DNA of 64,000 bases from Sisyra terminalis (taxonomy: Eukaryota > Arthropoda > Insecta > Neuroptera > Sisyridae). Position 1 is the stretch's first letter. Each line of letters starts with the position of its first letter. Positions 47,105 through 61,122 of the stretch are shown one piece after another. Made by a program: the position numbers and the translations under genes. The notes below the pieces were generated by a model. It was not told the DNA's origin. It did not search any database and was given only the letters and a program-made list of their open reading frames with translations. The stretch is from assembly GCA_958496175.1 (NCBI GenBank), contig OY292275.1, positions 29,179,001 through 29,243,000 on the forward strand, written 5' to 3'.

Positions 47105-49369
47105 TAATGAAAAAAAATGGGAAATTATTTACATGCTGACTATTTTTGTTAATTTTTTGTACAGTATACAACTAATAACTAAATATATATTCAGATTTTA
47201 ATCTAAATTATGAAAATGTGCAAATTTTTTCGTTAGTAAGTACTTATAAATATTTTGTTTTTAATTTTGAATATTAAAATTAATATATGTGCTGATAACA
47301 TATTATTTATGTTTGATTTATATAATTTTTCACTAAAAACCATGAGTTTTAAAACTCCACTGACTGATTCATACGAATATGAGTAGCTCTGTATATTTGA
47401 TGAAATGATATCTGATGAATCGTAAATAAGCCTGTGATTAAGGGATATAAATAATCATGCACATGGATTAGAAATAGTTTTGATTACCTATTACAAGTCG
47501 TTATTATTTTTACGAACGCAAGATCATATAATTATAAGCAGAGGTAATTGCTCTCATTAACAAAGAGTTTTAAATTTATTTAAATTTGTAATGAAATCGT
47601 GGAAAGATTAATGACATTCGGGGTTTTTCAACGGAAAATGTATAATTTTCTTAAATTTTTCATTTTTTTTAAAAAGTTATTAAGGACTTGTCAGAGAATA
47701 AATAAGCAATTACGATGGACTTTGCAATATTTTCATGCTTCCCTATTAGTAAGTTCAATTATTATTTTAAATTTTTAATCATTGTATAGTTCAGAAAACA
47801 TAACTATGTATTTAAAACAATATTCTTTTCAAAAAAATGTAATTAAAGTCAATTAAAGTTTACCTTCAACAATTAATTATTATTTCCATAGAAACATTGT
47901 CTTTCTGATTACAGAAAGAAGTTTCGGAAATTATTTTGGTATTTTATGATATCAGAATTATAATAACTTTGAAGGAAAAATGTAGTAAATTTAAGACTTT
48001 TTTAAAAATAATAATAATAAACATACCTAATACTAAATAAAACATAGTGAAATTCGCTAGTTATGATAAAAAAATTTTACCTCTTCTTTACGTTCTAAGT
48101 ATTAACATATTTAAACCTGTTAACTTGTTAACTTGTTGCCAATAGTTAAATTAGTAGAATCAGAAAAATACTTTTTCGTGTTCATAAACTGCATTATATT
48201 TATTTCAAAAAACTCTTATAAATTTCTATTTATAATCTAAAAGCATATACTTTCATATATCTACAATATCTAAATCCAAGAGATATTATAACTCATGCGA
48301 GCTTTTAGATACCACATTATAGTAAGACTAGACTGATAAAGGCAGCAATTATATAACGACTCATTTCGTATTATTTTGCAAAAAATAAACTTTGTTTTAA
48401 AAAATTAAAAGAGTATTAATTATCAAGTAAGTACCATAGTACTAGTGTTTATATGAGGTTTTTTAAAATGTATTTTCTTTTAAAAATGCAGCCTACCAAA
48501 TCCGTATAAATATAGTTGTAAAAAATTGATTTACAAATATTATATTCTATAAAAATTGTTTGTACAAAATGTTGTTCTATTTATGTTGAACCATATTTAA
48601 TTCTCTATTAGGGTATTATGGCATTACTGCAAAAAAATATAAGATTGAACAAAAAACCAATGATACTTAGAGGCTTTTAAAGCAAAGAAAATTTCTTGGG
48701 GAACATTTTTTGTCACTATATTTTTCGCTATATTATCTGGATCCTGCCTTAAAAGGGTTATAAGTCTTTATAATCGTAATAGTCAGTTTTACAAAAAATA
48801 AATAATTGTTAGCATAGCTTAATAGACTACAACTTCTACAAAGCCATTTAAATAAAGACAAAATTTAAATTCGTAATAAATTTCAAGGCACATTTAAAAT
48901 TATTACAAATCAAAAAAATCAGAGGTGAAGAATACGGAAGTTACGGGCATATAGGTTTAATTTCCCATATTAGTAAAGTTAGTAAATAAGTGCCTGATTG
49001 AGGAAGCAGCGATCAATATAAAAATAAGTAGTATCTATAATTGGGAATTTGAAAAAAAAAAATTATTGATTTTTTTCATGTATTTTAAAACTTTATTATT
49101 AATAATATTGATATTTAATACAAAAAACTTAAAAATTTTTTTTTTCAATTAATTATAAACGATTAAAAATTGATAAAATTTAAAAAAAAATCACGTGACT
49201 ATAAACGCGCCATGAATGGTCACCATAGTTGTGACGTAATAATGTTATAGCTATTTAATAACAATACAGCGTTTACAGCTATTACACGTGACTAGACAAT
49301 AATATTGAATATTTATTGCTAAAAAACGAGTCGTTAGTTGATTCCAATTAGCTATGTGTGATAAATGAT
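47105..49369. other. AT-rich intron upstream of the dac exon
   Basis: No frame or repeat recognised until about 49190. There a less AT-rich stretch (tcacgtgactataaacgcgc, catgaatggtcaccatag) begins, probably part of the same transposon as the THAP pseudogene. Confidence 0.4.
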
Positions 49370-49531
49370 TTATAAAGGCAAAGTCTGATAATGTTCCTGC
49401 ACTGCTTGAAACCATTTATTTCGACGTTTGCCATCTTGGGGAACATTTAAAAACATTTCGTTAGGAGTTGTTTTTGTAGTATTCGTTCATAATGGTACAA
49501 AACAAGAACAGTAACTTTTAAGGTTCGACAT
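49370..49531 (-). pseudogene. THAP-domain transposase-like gene, N-terminal exon, broken
   Basis: From the ATG at 49531 the minus strand reads MSNLKSYCSCFVPL, an in-frame stop where the family has Gly-Cys, then TNTTKTTPNEMFLNVPQDGK, followed by RRNKWFQAVQEHYQTLPL and a stop at 49370-49372. This is the N-terminal half of a THAP zinc finger: the first Cys-x-x-x-Cys region, the FxxVPxD block and the RRxKW block are all recognisable. THAP fingers bind DNA in P-element-type transposases and related host proteins. The second Cys/His half (C-E-DHF) is absent or unrecognisable. A leader-like stretch lies upstream in gene direction, with the CpG-rich gacgtcacacgcgctcgtgt at 49638-49657. Confidence 0.75.
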
Positions 49532-52500
49532 GCTCAATATAAATTTCAATATTTAACTATCACAACAGAATTAAATCAATCAAAACACTGTACTTATTAT
49601 TTCTGTATCAACTGCAATCATTGACAACTAACATTAGGACGTCACACGCGCTCGTGTTTGTTCGGGAGCTGTCGGCGTGTTTTCGGTACTAGATTCAAAA
49701 AATTCAAAAATTAATTTTTATTTTGAAATAACTTTTAAATTATTGCGAAAATAAAAAAATAAAAAATAGTTTTGCTATAAAACTTATATATGATCTTTCC
49801 ATTTATCACAAAAAAAAAAAAAATTCACAAACCCAATTCCAAAGGCAAATCACTACTTAAAGCATTTCGAAACTATTTTTGTTCCAACGTATACACATAC
49901 ATTTAAAAAATAGATTTTTTTAATTTACATTAAAGTAGCTATACCTCATTTTGGGTACTATAATTTTATACAAACTGTCTGTTTCATTTTACATGTGTTC
50001 GTGGCTGGGTTATTATGATAAAAATATTGAGGGATATAGTTAAACTTTCTTATAGATAATTCACAGAAATCAATTTATTTTGAAAAATAAATATTGCTCG
50101 CTATTTGACGACATCCTAAAATGTGCTTTTAAGTTCAAAATGATTGTAGACCTCTGATTAACACAGCCAAAACATTTAGTTTTTGTTTTACTTTATAAAT
50201 TAAGGAATTGAAAAACCATAAATTTTTTAAGTAATAAATTCATTATCAAGGAACTGGACAATGTTTTTCTTTGAGGATTTTGTACATTTTAATATTAAAT
50301 TCCTTTGAAAATTGGTATACTCATTGAAATTTCATCGCCTAACTGTCAATATTCTGGAGTCGGAATGTATGTTGTACAATGCACATATATAGTTTACACT
50401 AACCTTCACTTTCTGGTTATATTTATGTGCTTGATAGAATCGTATTTACACTAGTAGACTTAAAGTCTTGCTTTTAATATAAAAAATACGATGACAGCAA
50501 AAAGTTTGGAGTAAATAAATTAAAGCGAAATCTTTTCCTCTTCATTAAATCTTTCCTTTAAACATGGTTTTTACTTAATACCAGGATTATGTTTCTTAAT
50601 TGTAAAGCTTCAATATTTATTATTTATTCAACTTATTATAGTATGATAATTATAATATTTATAGTGTATTATTATTCAATATTAATTTCAAGTACTGAAT
50701 GTGTCAACTTTTAAGAAAAAAATGAATTCGAGTGTCTTTTTTCGATAAAGTTTGTGCATATTTGTTAATCAGTTTTAGTTAGTTTCAACTCAAACTTAAG
50801 AATTGATTGAACAATTCTAAAGATTCTAGAACTACTGAGATTATTTGATAAAACAATAAACTATCAACCCCTATTTCGTAGCGAATGAAATAGATTCAAT
50901 TTATTTCATATACGTACAATTTCAAAATCCTTATAAGAAGCTTGATGAAACGAACTTAAACTATATCTTTAGAGCAAAATATTTTCTGAAAAAATAACTG
51001 AAAAAAAAATAAAAACTAAATAAAATATTTAATTTCTAAAATTTTTAAGTAAATAAAGTACCTACGTTAAAAATTTATAATATTACATTTTTTTTAAAAA
51101 AAAATTTATATATACTTGTACTATACTGGTACTGGTATTTCGTTTGGTTATTCAGAAAAATTCTTGAAAGTAAGAAATAGCCGTCAAATATTATTTTGAA
51201 CTTTTCTTTTTACTACTAAGGTCTTTAGCGACTCTAGGTTTCATATAAATCCTAGAATCACTACTTGAGCTTTTGTTTTTTGTAAATCATCATTGAATAC
51301 CTTTTGGATGTTTTATTATTTATTTATAAATGTTCTACTCTTTATGTTACTCTGCATCTGAAACTTACGGTTTACTGTTTTTTTTTTTGTTTTAAATATT
51401 AGTACATTTTTTATTTTTTTTTATTTTACGGCCTTATTCCTCTTTTTACCTTATAATAAACACATATACATTATTTAGTGACAGTTGAATAATTTCGAAA
51501 ACAAAACTCAAAAATAATGCATGTAGTTATTATAATTAGTACCTATTTAAGTTCGAAAGTGTTTATATTTAAAAGTTTATGATCGAAAATTGAACGCATC
51601 AAAGCCACCAAATAATTGAAAAACTAAAATTTGAAAATATACCCTGAGGTTAGTGATGATAACAACTTTAACAATCACTGTAATATGAAAGATTAGTATG
51701 AAATGCGGGGGATGTAAGTTAAAAGGATCTAAATTACAGATATTTAAATCATATTTCTATTTTCTTGGTAATCATAGGGCAATATTTTTGTTTTCAACAA
51801 AAAATCTCTTTTTTATATATTGAGATTATGTAACTAAATTTTAAATATACAGTGCACGTCTATTTATATGTATCTACTACATATCCTTTTGTGGTTTTCT
51901 TCTGGTTACAAAATTACATCCGTTTCAAGGGTTATTTATATGCATGTTTGAATGCTGTAATTAACCCAAATACACCCAGTAATCATATTATAAGAACTAT
52001 ATTTACATTAACAAAGTATATTAATTACAAACCCTCTATTATATTATTAAAATGAATAATATGGAAAATGTATTAAAATCGTCTCTCCTTTATGAATAGG
52101 CAATGAAAATCATCATTTCTCTAACTATATAGACGTGCACATTAATTAATTTCTCCATTCAATATAATCGAATGAAGTAACCAAACAAAAGTTTAAAAAT
52201 CTACTTTTAAAATTTAATTAATATTTTGAATTTTAACGTTTTACCGTTCACGAATAAATTATGAAATATACAATACTTGAATACTTGCTTTTTGTTTAAT
52301 ATTTTTAAAGTAAAGTACCAATATATATATTTTTCAATAAAAATTCATAAAGTACAGAAAACTTTTGTTGGAAATTAGGTCATATTTTTTAAAATATATT
52401 TACTTCTTTTTTTTTTGTTATATATTTTGCAGATGTATTGCCATTGTTTACAAATCCATACTTTGCCTCGAGTTAAAAAAATATAAACTCTTGAGACATT

Positions 52501-55500
52501 TAATAGTCCTCAACACGTCCCTTTTCAATATTAAGCTCCAGTGTTCAGTTACGTAATGTAGTCTTTATTTTCTTCTATCAATTATTATGTAAGTGCTACA
52601 CATTTTATTTATTCCTCTTTACATTTCAAAAGATTCATTAAGTCTTCAGACAGTAGTTTTAATAGCTGAGAAACACGCATATAATATACACAAACAAGTA
52701 CTATACCTATATTCCCTACTTGTGCTTGGAGCATTCCTATTTTATTTAACGTGTGATTGAAAATTTGTTATAGTTATATTTTTCTTTTTTATTAATCTTT
52801 TCATCTTAATAATGCATAATAAAAAATAACAACAAATAATTAAAAGGTTTAAGTCTTGTTTATGATTATTACATTACAATTACACTTGTAAGTATTTTAT
52901 TAAAGCAAAACAATAGATTAATTACAATAAAAAATAATATCCTTCGGAAATAATAAAGACTATATAAGTGAGAAGTTTCAAGTGGAAATATCTACTTATT
53001 TCTTATAAGTAAATGATTCTTTTCAACACTGATTGTTATGATATATGAATATATTATGGCATTGAAAATAATATGAATGCATAAGAAAAGATTTTAAATA
53101 CTCTTTTATATATTTGCATACTTCATTATTTAAAATTGTAATATAAGTCCATTTAATTGTTATAAGGAAATATTGCAGGGTTTCGCTTTTATTAAGTATG
53201 AAAGTTTATAAATATTTCCAAAATGTTAAAAGACTTTTTGGGTACTTTGTAAAGGTATGTAGGTTCATGAAAATACTATGAGATTTATTTTTACTAACTT
53301 AATGCTATTTTTAATGAAATAATAAAATGACTCCCTAATTTATGTTTCATCAAAGCCAAATGCGGACGTCTATTTGTTTTTAGCTGAATTGTATTTAATT
53401 ATGTTATTGTAAGAGTATATTTTCTGCCAGAACATTTGAAATCTTCGTCAACAATGTTATGGATTATACTTTTACTAACTTTTGAGAAATACATTTCTGG
53501 ATTGCTTCAATTTTCTTTCTTTACTTAAAAAATATACGCATATTTCAAAAATGCCTTTCTAAAGGCTTTAAAAGCGTTCAATATCCCACGAATTATTACT
53601 AACGTCCCTATTTTCATTTAGCTAAAATTTAAAAAATTAAGTTCCCATATGAAAACAAGAAACGAAAGACAATAACACAAAGAATTTATTTACCATAAAC
53701 ATATGAAAAAAATATAAAAGAAGGATATAATAAGGATATAATAATCTATTATTTACGAAACATTTTAGTTCTTAAATTTAAAACGCTTGGAACTGTCATA
53801 GTGTCGCTTGTGACGTCAAGTTTGAAAACCAAATGTATATCCTAGATTGTCCTAGATAATTTAAATAATTTAAGTTCCTTGTATTTAACAATGCTCCGCC
53901 ATTTCCTAATACTATTGAAAAAGTTTGTTCTGCCGACATTTCTATTCACAATTAAAACTGCATTAATACTTTTTTGGTATATAGAAAGCTGAAGACATCT
54001 TTTGTTTATTAATTGTACTGCTTTGTATATTTCAATCGTAAAACGTAATGAAGTAGTAATGATATCAGGCTTCTTGATTCTAACCTTGTCATCACATTTC
54101 TGCCTGATAAGTATAGTTCGCCTTGTTCTGATGCATTCGCTTGCACAGTTATGATGTCATTCACTCTAATCGGTGTTCAGCATATCATGGTGGATTGGCA
54201 TATTTTGTAGTTTTATTTTCTAAAAATAATTACCAATCTTGCTCTTAAAAAATTAATTACTGGTTTTGTATTCCTTGTTTTAGGCTACTGTTATTACGTC
54301 TATTAGCGTAATAAAATTTTTGAAAATAATGAGTTTTTATTAAAAATTTGGAAAAACTTTCAACCTTTTGTTTGGTTCTTCACAGAAGGGAATCAAAGAA
54401 AATGCCCATAAGTTATTTGTTTTTTGAAAACAACCCAAGGACAAAAATTTCGATTCAAGACGTGTGTGTTTCAAAAACTACACAAAGTTCTGCAAGCAGT
54501 ATTAAAAAAAAACTGTTTACTTTTTATCAACTTTTATATTTTATTTAATCTAATTAGTGAAAACCTAATACTTAAAATTACACAAGTACTGTAGCGCATT
54601 CATTCGACTATCTAATTGTGTTTTTTTCAATTATAAAACAAAGTCAATTTGTAAAAGTTGGATAAAGTTAATTTTTATTACAGTTCTACGGGTTTTACAG
54701 AACGAATTTACATACATTTTTAATTTTTATTTTCCGAATTAATTTGGAATCCACTTTAACTATTTTTTAATTGTACTACAGTGAAATTGGTGTAAGATGT
54801 TGGAGTCGTATTCACCCTCTGATTTGTTACCGTCCCTGTAGAGAAGTGAAATAAAAAAAATATCCCAACTGAAAACAATAGCTAATCTTCACCCCCAGTT
54901 TTAGCTACCACCCCTGATGTTGAACTGAGCATTCATGATAGTTATTAGGAATGAGGAAATTTATATACATAAATAGGTGTACCCGCATGAACACACATAG
55001 AAAAACAGTAGGTGGTAAGGGATGAAATTTCGTATTATATGCAGTAGCAATCTCACCAATGTAATACTAAACTTGAATGACTTTGTTGCCGCAAGAAAAC
55101 ATATTTTCTTTTGGTAGTGAGTCAAATAAACAGAAACGACGATGTCATGTGGAAAATCGTTACGATAACTTGGTTGTGGAATTGGATTTTACGTATGCAT
55201 AATATGATTTCTAATATGGAATTGTTGTTAAACGATGTATACTTTTTATATATTCATATGATATTTCGTTTGAGAAAAAGCTCATCTTCGCTGAATTGGG
55301 GTTTGACAATATTATAAGTAACGGTTATGATTCGTTGCTTTTTTAGGCTTGAATTTAAAATTGTAAGGTTGTACGAGTATAAGCTTTTGCTACTTTTTTT
55401 ATAAAAAGAAATTTTTCTTGAGTTATACAATGGAAAATTTTATTTAGCTTAAAAAACGTCTAACTTAATTGTTTTTGTAAACAAAATCCTTTTTAATGCT

Positions 55501-56092
55501 CATAATCAAAGCTTATCTCTTTTTTTATAAATACAATATTGTCAATTATGTTTCCCAATTTACATTGTGAGTCTAAATTTAAAATACAAATCTTAATTTG
55601 TTGCCTTTATTTTGTTTATATAATATTTAAATTATTATAGAAAATCGTTTATCTAAAAAGTAATTGTAGTAAAGTCAAAGTTATTAAATTGGTGCTTTGT
55701 AATTGGATTTCTTTTACCGTAACTTCTGCATGTAATTTAGTGAAAAACGTTAAATATTAGCTACTACTAAATAAAATGATGTACTCAATTGTTTATTTGA
55801 GAGTCTTTAAAATTTTACCCTAAAACATGTTGTTAATTTTCAAGGGAAAGAAACATCCCTTATATCCTTGAATTGCAATTGAAAATTGGCCTTTTTGGAA
55901 ATTTGGAACGGTATTATAGCTTTGCTTTTATACACAGGACCAAAAAAAATACATTATTATTTACGTAAGGACATTGTTCTATAATCTGTTCAAAAAATGT
56001 GGAAAACTAACCTCTATCTCCTCTCTATAGCCCTCTTGACTTCCCTTTAACTTTTTTGAACAGTAAAATCTGAATTTTTCCCAGAAAAAAAC
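49532..56092. other. AT-rich intron, no gene
   Basis: 49638-49695 is a CpG-rich patch that probably belongs to the THAP transposon. 53790-53830 carries cgcttgtgacgtcaag, resembling 63780-63800. A tandem aaggatataata duplication lies near 53721-53743. Open frames at 51852-52055, 52365-52556, 54348-54548 and 55111-55317 are unrecognised. Confidence 0.4.
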
Positions 56093-56370
56093 CACTAAGG
56101 CTGTATGACTAGAGTAAAAATAATATGCCGCAAATTTTTATTTTCCTTTAGTTCGTTGGTTGCGCATGTCCCTTCCACAGCATATTTGTATAAAATATAT
56201 TCCAAATACACTTTCTATATCGGCATATGGAGCAGAAGAGAATAGCTTAAACGATGTTCACAAGACAGCGCTGATTTTAAAAAAAAGGTAAGAAAGTGGG
56301 GATTCGATGGCATTCGTTATACTTTCAACAGGCTTATGACTAAGTTCACTCTAGTTATTTAATCTTAGTG
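56093..56370 (+). mobile_element. hAT-type MITE (family M1), copy 2, 278 bp
   Basis: The left end cactaaggctgtatgactag-agtaaa and the right end, on the other strand, cactaagattaaataactag-agtgaa are inverted repeats. The interior gacagcgctgattttaaaaa then gattcgatggc and ggcttatgactaagttcact matches 42710-43001. The flanks AAAAAAAC (56085-56092) and TAAAAAGC (56371-56378) match 6 of 8, a weak duplication. Confidence 0.8.
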
Positions 56371-59300
56371 TAAAAAGCTCTATTATAACAGTGTTATATA
56401 TTGGTTATATTACATAAGAGCTATTTCAATAATTATTAGCAATATGCAAAAACTTAATTCTAAAGTCCGATGAAAAATATATCTTTAACTTCGGTCTAAA
56501 ATGGAAATCAAAATAAAAATTGTGGAATTTTTTGATGTTATTTGTTGAATGCAATTTATTTGAGCTAATAAAATAAAACCGGTCAAGTATGAGTCAGATC
56601 ATTCATAGTGAAGGATTTCAAAATGAAAAATAAAGTTCACTGAACAAATGCTTTTGTCTTTATAAATGTTAAAATGTGTACAAATTTTATGCAAAAATAG
56701 ATCTTGTACCATAGTATTTCCTACAAATACTGCTATTGCTTCGAAATTATTCTTATGGTTGTGAAGCTCAAAAAATAACAAATAACGGAACAAATTTCGG
56801 ATCTTAAAAATGACACAATTACACGACACTTCTTTTTCAAACCATTTTTATTTGTTAAGATTGTATACTTTATTTTGTTAAAATTTTCATCACATGGATT
56901 GTAAGAAAACAAAAGGACAAACCTTTTATGACTTTAAATACGGACACCTAATCAGTTTAAATAAAATAGTAGTAATAAGTTTAAACAACAAAAAAAAAAT
57001 TGTGAGACTATATTATGAGACTTACAGTTTTTCCAGACTTATCTAACGATTCACTACACACTTATGTTAAGAGGCACAAAAGGGTATAATAAAAGAAAAA
57101 AACAAATTTTCCATCAAGGCTTCTTTCTTAAGCAAAAAGAGAAAACTAAGATAATAGGTTGGTCCACAATTTTAAGCGGAAGAAAAATATATATTTTAAG
57201 AGCAATAGATTTCAACACCAGTGTAATGCACTGTATTGTTACGTTTTAACTCAATTATACTGATGGGTTCATTGGATTTGTGTTTTAAGCCATATAACAA
57301 TGTCAATTTTTTTTATTACACACCTTTATTTGTCTATTTACCGATCAATATTTACTTTAATGGTTATCAGGATTTATTTTTACTGATTATGTTCGAAGTG
57401 TGTCGTTATTTGTTACTGTTTTTAGTTTATTGACTGTTGACAGTCAACCGACTTTTATACAAATTTAGCCTGGGTTTGGAAGCTCCTAGAAAATTCTATA
57501 TACTTTTTACAAAATTTATCACTCATAGAAGAAGGTTGAACATTTTTATCTCATTTTACTTTCATAGTTTGAATTCTTAATTATTCTACAGCCGCAACAG
57601 TATGTTTCCTAAAAATATCAATGACTAATTTAAAATACCTAAGTAGTGTCATTGATAAGACTTTTTCTGAAAAGTTTCAAATATGAGTTACTACTTAAAA
57701 AAAGTAGTTGAGATCGATCTATAATAGTGAGACTTGTCAAATTATTGTCATTTAAAATTTATATCCCTACTGGTAACCAAGTGGTCAAAATCGCCGCCTC
57801 AAAACTGTTATCTGCTGGATTTGATCCACATATTAAGCAAACTTTTAATAATTATCGATTTACAGTTTTTTATTCAACTTATTATATTAAACGTCTCTAA
57901 AAACTTTATAATAATAATAAAATAATAATAACTATTTTGTTTTAGTTTGCTTGTAATACCTACTCACGGAGTATAGACACATGAAGTTCGAACAGTATCG
58001 GCTTTTTTAGAATATTCTTGTACATAATAACAGACCCAGATCAAAGTTCTCTTTTCTGTCACTAGCAGCGCAAATATCCAGGACATACATAAGGTTATAC
58101 GAAGGTATTCCAATTTTCCTATGCATGATGGGAAATATGTCAAAATGTGGTGCCACCATTTGGGTGTTTGCTATAACTAACAGAAACTATTTACTTTCTG
58201 TAAGGTAACATTCGTTAGTACCTACACTAGCTACTTTTGTGGCGGCGCCATATCTTGACACATTTTCCATCGTGCAGAAGATTGAAATTCACAGTTGTTA
58301 ATAACAATAACACTTCCCGCGTAATGATTCAAATACATACTTTTTGAAGATTTTTTAACATTTCGTGTCGACTCCTTATATCTATACTCCGTGGTAATAT
58401 TCTTTATTGGAACGCAAAGTTTTTTGAAAGCTTTTGTATTACATTGTTGAAAAATTCCCAAATTGATGAAATTAATCTTAGAAACAAAATGTACCAATAG
58501 TTGTGGTCAGGATTGTATAATTTTTTCTTAATTCATCTTTGAATCAATTGTTAATTGATTGTTTCTGAATATCTAAGGCTGTTTGTTTTATAAAAGGTTC
58601 TGCAATTAAAGAATACATTGTATGAAAAATGATAAACATAAAACAAAACTATTCGTGTGAAATATTAAATTTTCCAAATGAAAAAAATTCAAATATTTAC
58701 ATAAAGCATCGTTCCATTAAAATGAAATTTACACAGGTACTTAATTCCCAGGCGTCGTTCCATAAACGAAACCAAACGACGTTTAATACAAACGCTATTT
58801 GAATACGTTTGTTTACATTATTTTTGTAAGATGATTGTCAGATTCCATTCAGATGGTGGAAAAGTCGATGGAAGAAAAATATTATTCTCGCAAAAAGATA
58901 CAGACAGAAAAATAATACAAGATGCTCGCAAATGCTAAGTGAGTAATCCACTCAGTGTCAAACATCGGAGGGTGAAATAAGGAAAAAGTGCCTGGTGAAA
59001 AAAAATATGACTTAGAGTATGGGACACACATTTGACATTGTCTGTGTATAAATCTTCATATCCGGTAAGTGACTCAAGTCGCTCAGGTGTTGTTAGATAA
59101 ATGTACACCCTAAGCTACGACCAAATTTATGTCTTACTTACCACAGAATGAATTATAGAAAGAAATTATTAAATATACTGTTTACACAAGATGAGAATTC
59201 CTTTTTGTTTCTTTCAGTGAACTTTTTCCTTTATATCGTTTCATCATTACGCCCTTTAAGAGATAAGAATGTATTGCCATATGATAAAAATATAAATTCT

Positions 59301-60543
59301 TTATTATTCGGTTCCATATAGTTCCATAGAGCAACTCTTTCAGTCCGGCTATTTAATTAAATTATGCAAATAAGAAGAAAAGAAGTGCAAGTCGTGAGCA
59401 AAAACCATACATAAATTCACACCCGTATATGGAACGTTACTTTACATTATTTAAGTTTTTTTACGGTTTTGTGCAATACAAAACATCTATTATATGTAAA
59501 TTGGGATATTCTTTTTATCATAGGTTGATATTTTTAAATTTAATGAGACTCTTTTGAATATTCCATGAAAAATATCATTTGGTTTTAATTGCATTTTTTT
59601 AGCAAGTAATTACGGAAATGCGATAGACTTCAATGAATCGATTAATGTTTATGGGATCATTAAATAATATTACCTTGTTCTACGATTAAAATATTTTTTA
59701 AGTAAAGAAAAATATTGAAAAAGTAGCAAAGCATGCGATTGGAACGCACTACTTTATAACCTTATAGTATGAATTCTCTCTAATGGAGAGATAAGAGATA
59801 AAGATACCAAAGTCCGGATTAAAAGCGTGAATGAGGTCCCATCGTAGTTTCCAGATTTCAAATAGATAGGGCTTCGAGTGTACGATATGTGTGCCCCATA
59901 TCAGATCGCAAACATTATCCATGTTCAACACAATACAATACAATTCGATTTTTTATTTATTTCAACGATATATTATCAGTATCACGGCTAAAACTTGATT
60001 TTATAAATCGATAATATAAACGTTAACATCTTTGTAATCTAAAACAATATTGTTATTTATTTCGTTTGTGATAGAGAGAGGTCTAAAAGGCTGTATTTAA
60101 GACGGAAACTTAATGTTTCCGATTCCAATAAAGCTCACCGACGAATACTGCAATGAATCAATTTCTTTCCATTACAGTTTATAAAACTCCTGCATTTATC
60201 CAACGCTTCCACCAACGTGTTACGTCTTCATAACACCTCACGCTTGAACAACAGCCCCACTAAGCAAACATCCCCTCAAATGTAATTATTTAGAAATAAA
60301 TCATGGACTATCTGACAAGCTGCTTACTTCGTTTCACTTACAGATTTTCTACATCTTTGCGATTTATTTGTAAATTTTTCTTGGATGTTATTTTAATTTA
60401 TAAAATCTGTAGCTTCACTTTTCTAAATATTACTTCCATTTTTATATGTATCTGTAAAACGAGCATCCAAGCTAAATTAATACATAAGTATTATATAAGT
60501 ATAACGAGTATAACATAAGCATAACATAAATATAACATCTATA
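56371..60543. other. AT-rich intron, no gene
   Basis: Mixed patches at 58030-58300 (ttgtggcggcgccatatctt) and 59740-59945, the latter with two adjacent GATAA motifs (gagataagagataaagata, about 59787-59805), could be regulatory. Frames at 58231-58497 and 59749-59943 (minus) are unrecognised. A degenerate ataacataag tandem tract runs from about 60490 to 60535. Confidence 0.35.
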
Positions 60544-60680
60544 TCTAAACTAATATATAAAATTCTTACGTCTGTCTGTACATTTCGATTTTGAACCCAA
60601 TTTTAGGGTAACCATTTGTTTCAAGAGGCCCTTATTCCAAATTTAACATTTTTAAAATGTTTGTCTCACTGTCTGTCTGT
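60544..60680 (+). mobile_element. Helitron-like left end
   Basis: An A followed by TC at 60544-60545, then actaatatataaaattctta and cgtctgtctgtacatttcg. This parallels the taatatataaaattct opening of the element at 1437. No hairpin-CTAG right end was identified before the window edge, so the extent is unknown. Confidence 0.5.
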
Positions 60681-60990
60681 GTGTAACTAAAGAACGGAAC
60701 AACCGAATGTAATGACATTTTGTATTAAGATACAACACAATTTCTCACATATGTTAGGCTACTTATCAATCCTTAAAAAATAATAAGGGAAGGTATTTCC
60801 TAGGGATGAAACAAAAACTTTTTACTCTAGACAGGCGAGTTATATATCATTGGAAAGGTAATTTAAAGGTAATTATTAACGTATTTAAAGTTAATTTACT
60901 AAACAGGTTCAAACAATTAAATATATTCCGTTAGAGACCGATATTTTCGAAACTAGATGAATACTTATCTTTCAGATAAACTTCTAACCA

Positions 60991-61122
60991 GAGGATAGAG
61001 AAAACATGCGTATTTTTACCTAGGAATAGTGCTTTACGTGTAGGATAAATGTGTAGGATTTATTTAATATATGTTAACAGATAAATGTTTATCTATTAAA
61101 TAGCTTTCTTAAGGATATGGTC
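60991..61122 (+). repeat. interspersed repeat family R2, copy 2
   Basis: Collinear with 23151-23252: gatagagaaaacatgcgtat, acctaggaatagtg, tgtaggatttatttaatat, atctattaaatagctttctt, aaggatatgg. A short duplication (gtaggataaat / gtaggatttat) lies inside it. Confidence 0.7.

Noticed and set aside
47400..47425. Exact CTGATGA string considered as a hammerhead box
   Set aside because: No closing stem II or GAAA box follows.
58231..58497. 88-codon open frame, minus strand
   Set aside because: No family resemblance and no splice signals consistent with a dac exon.
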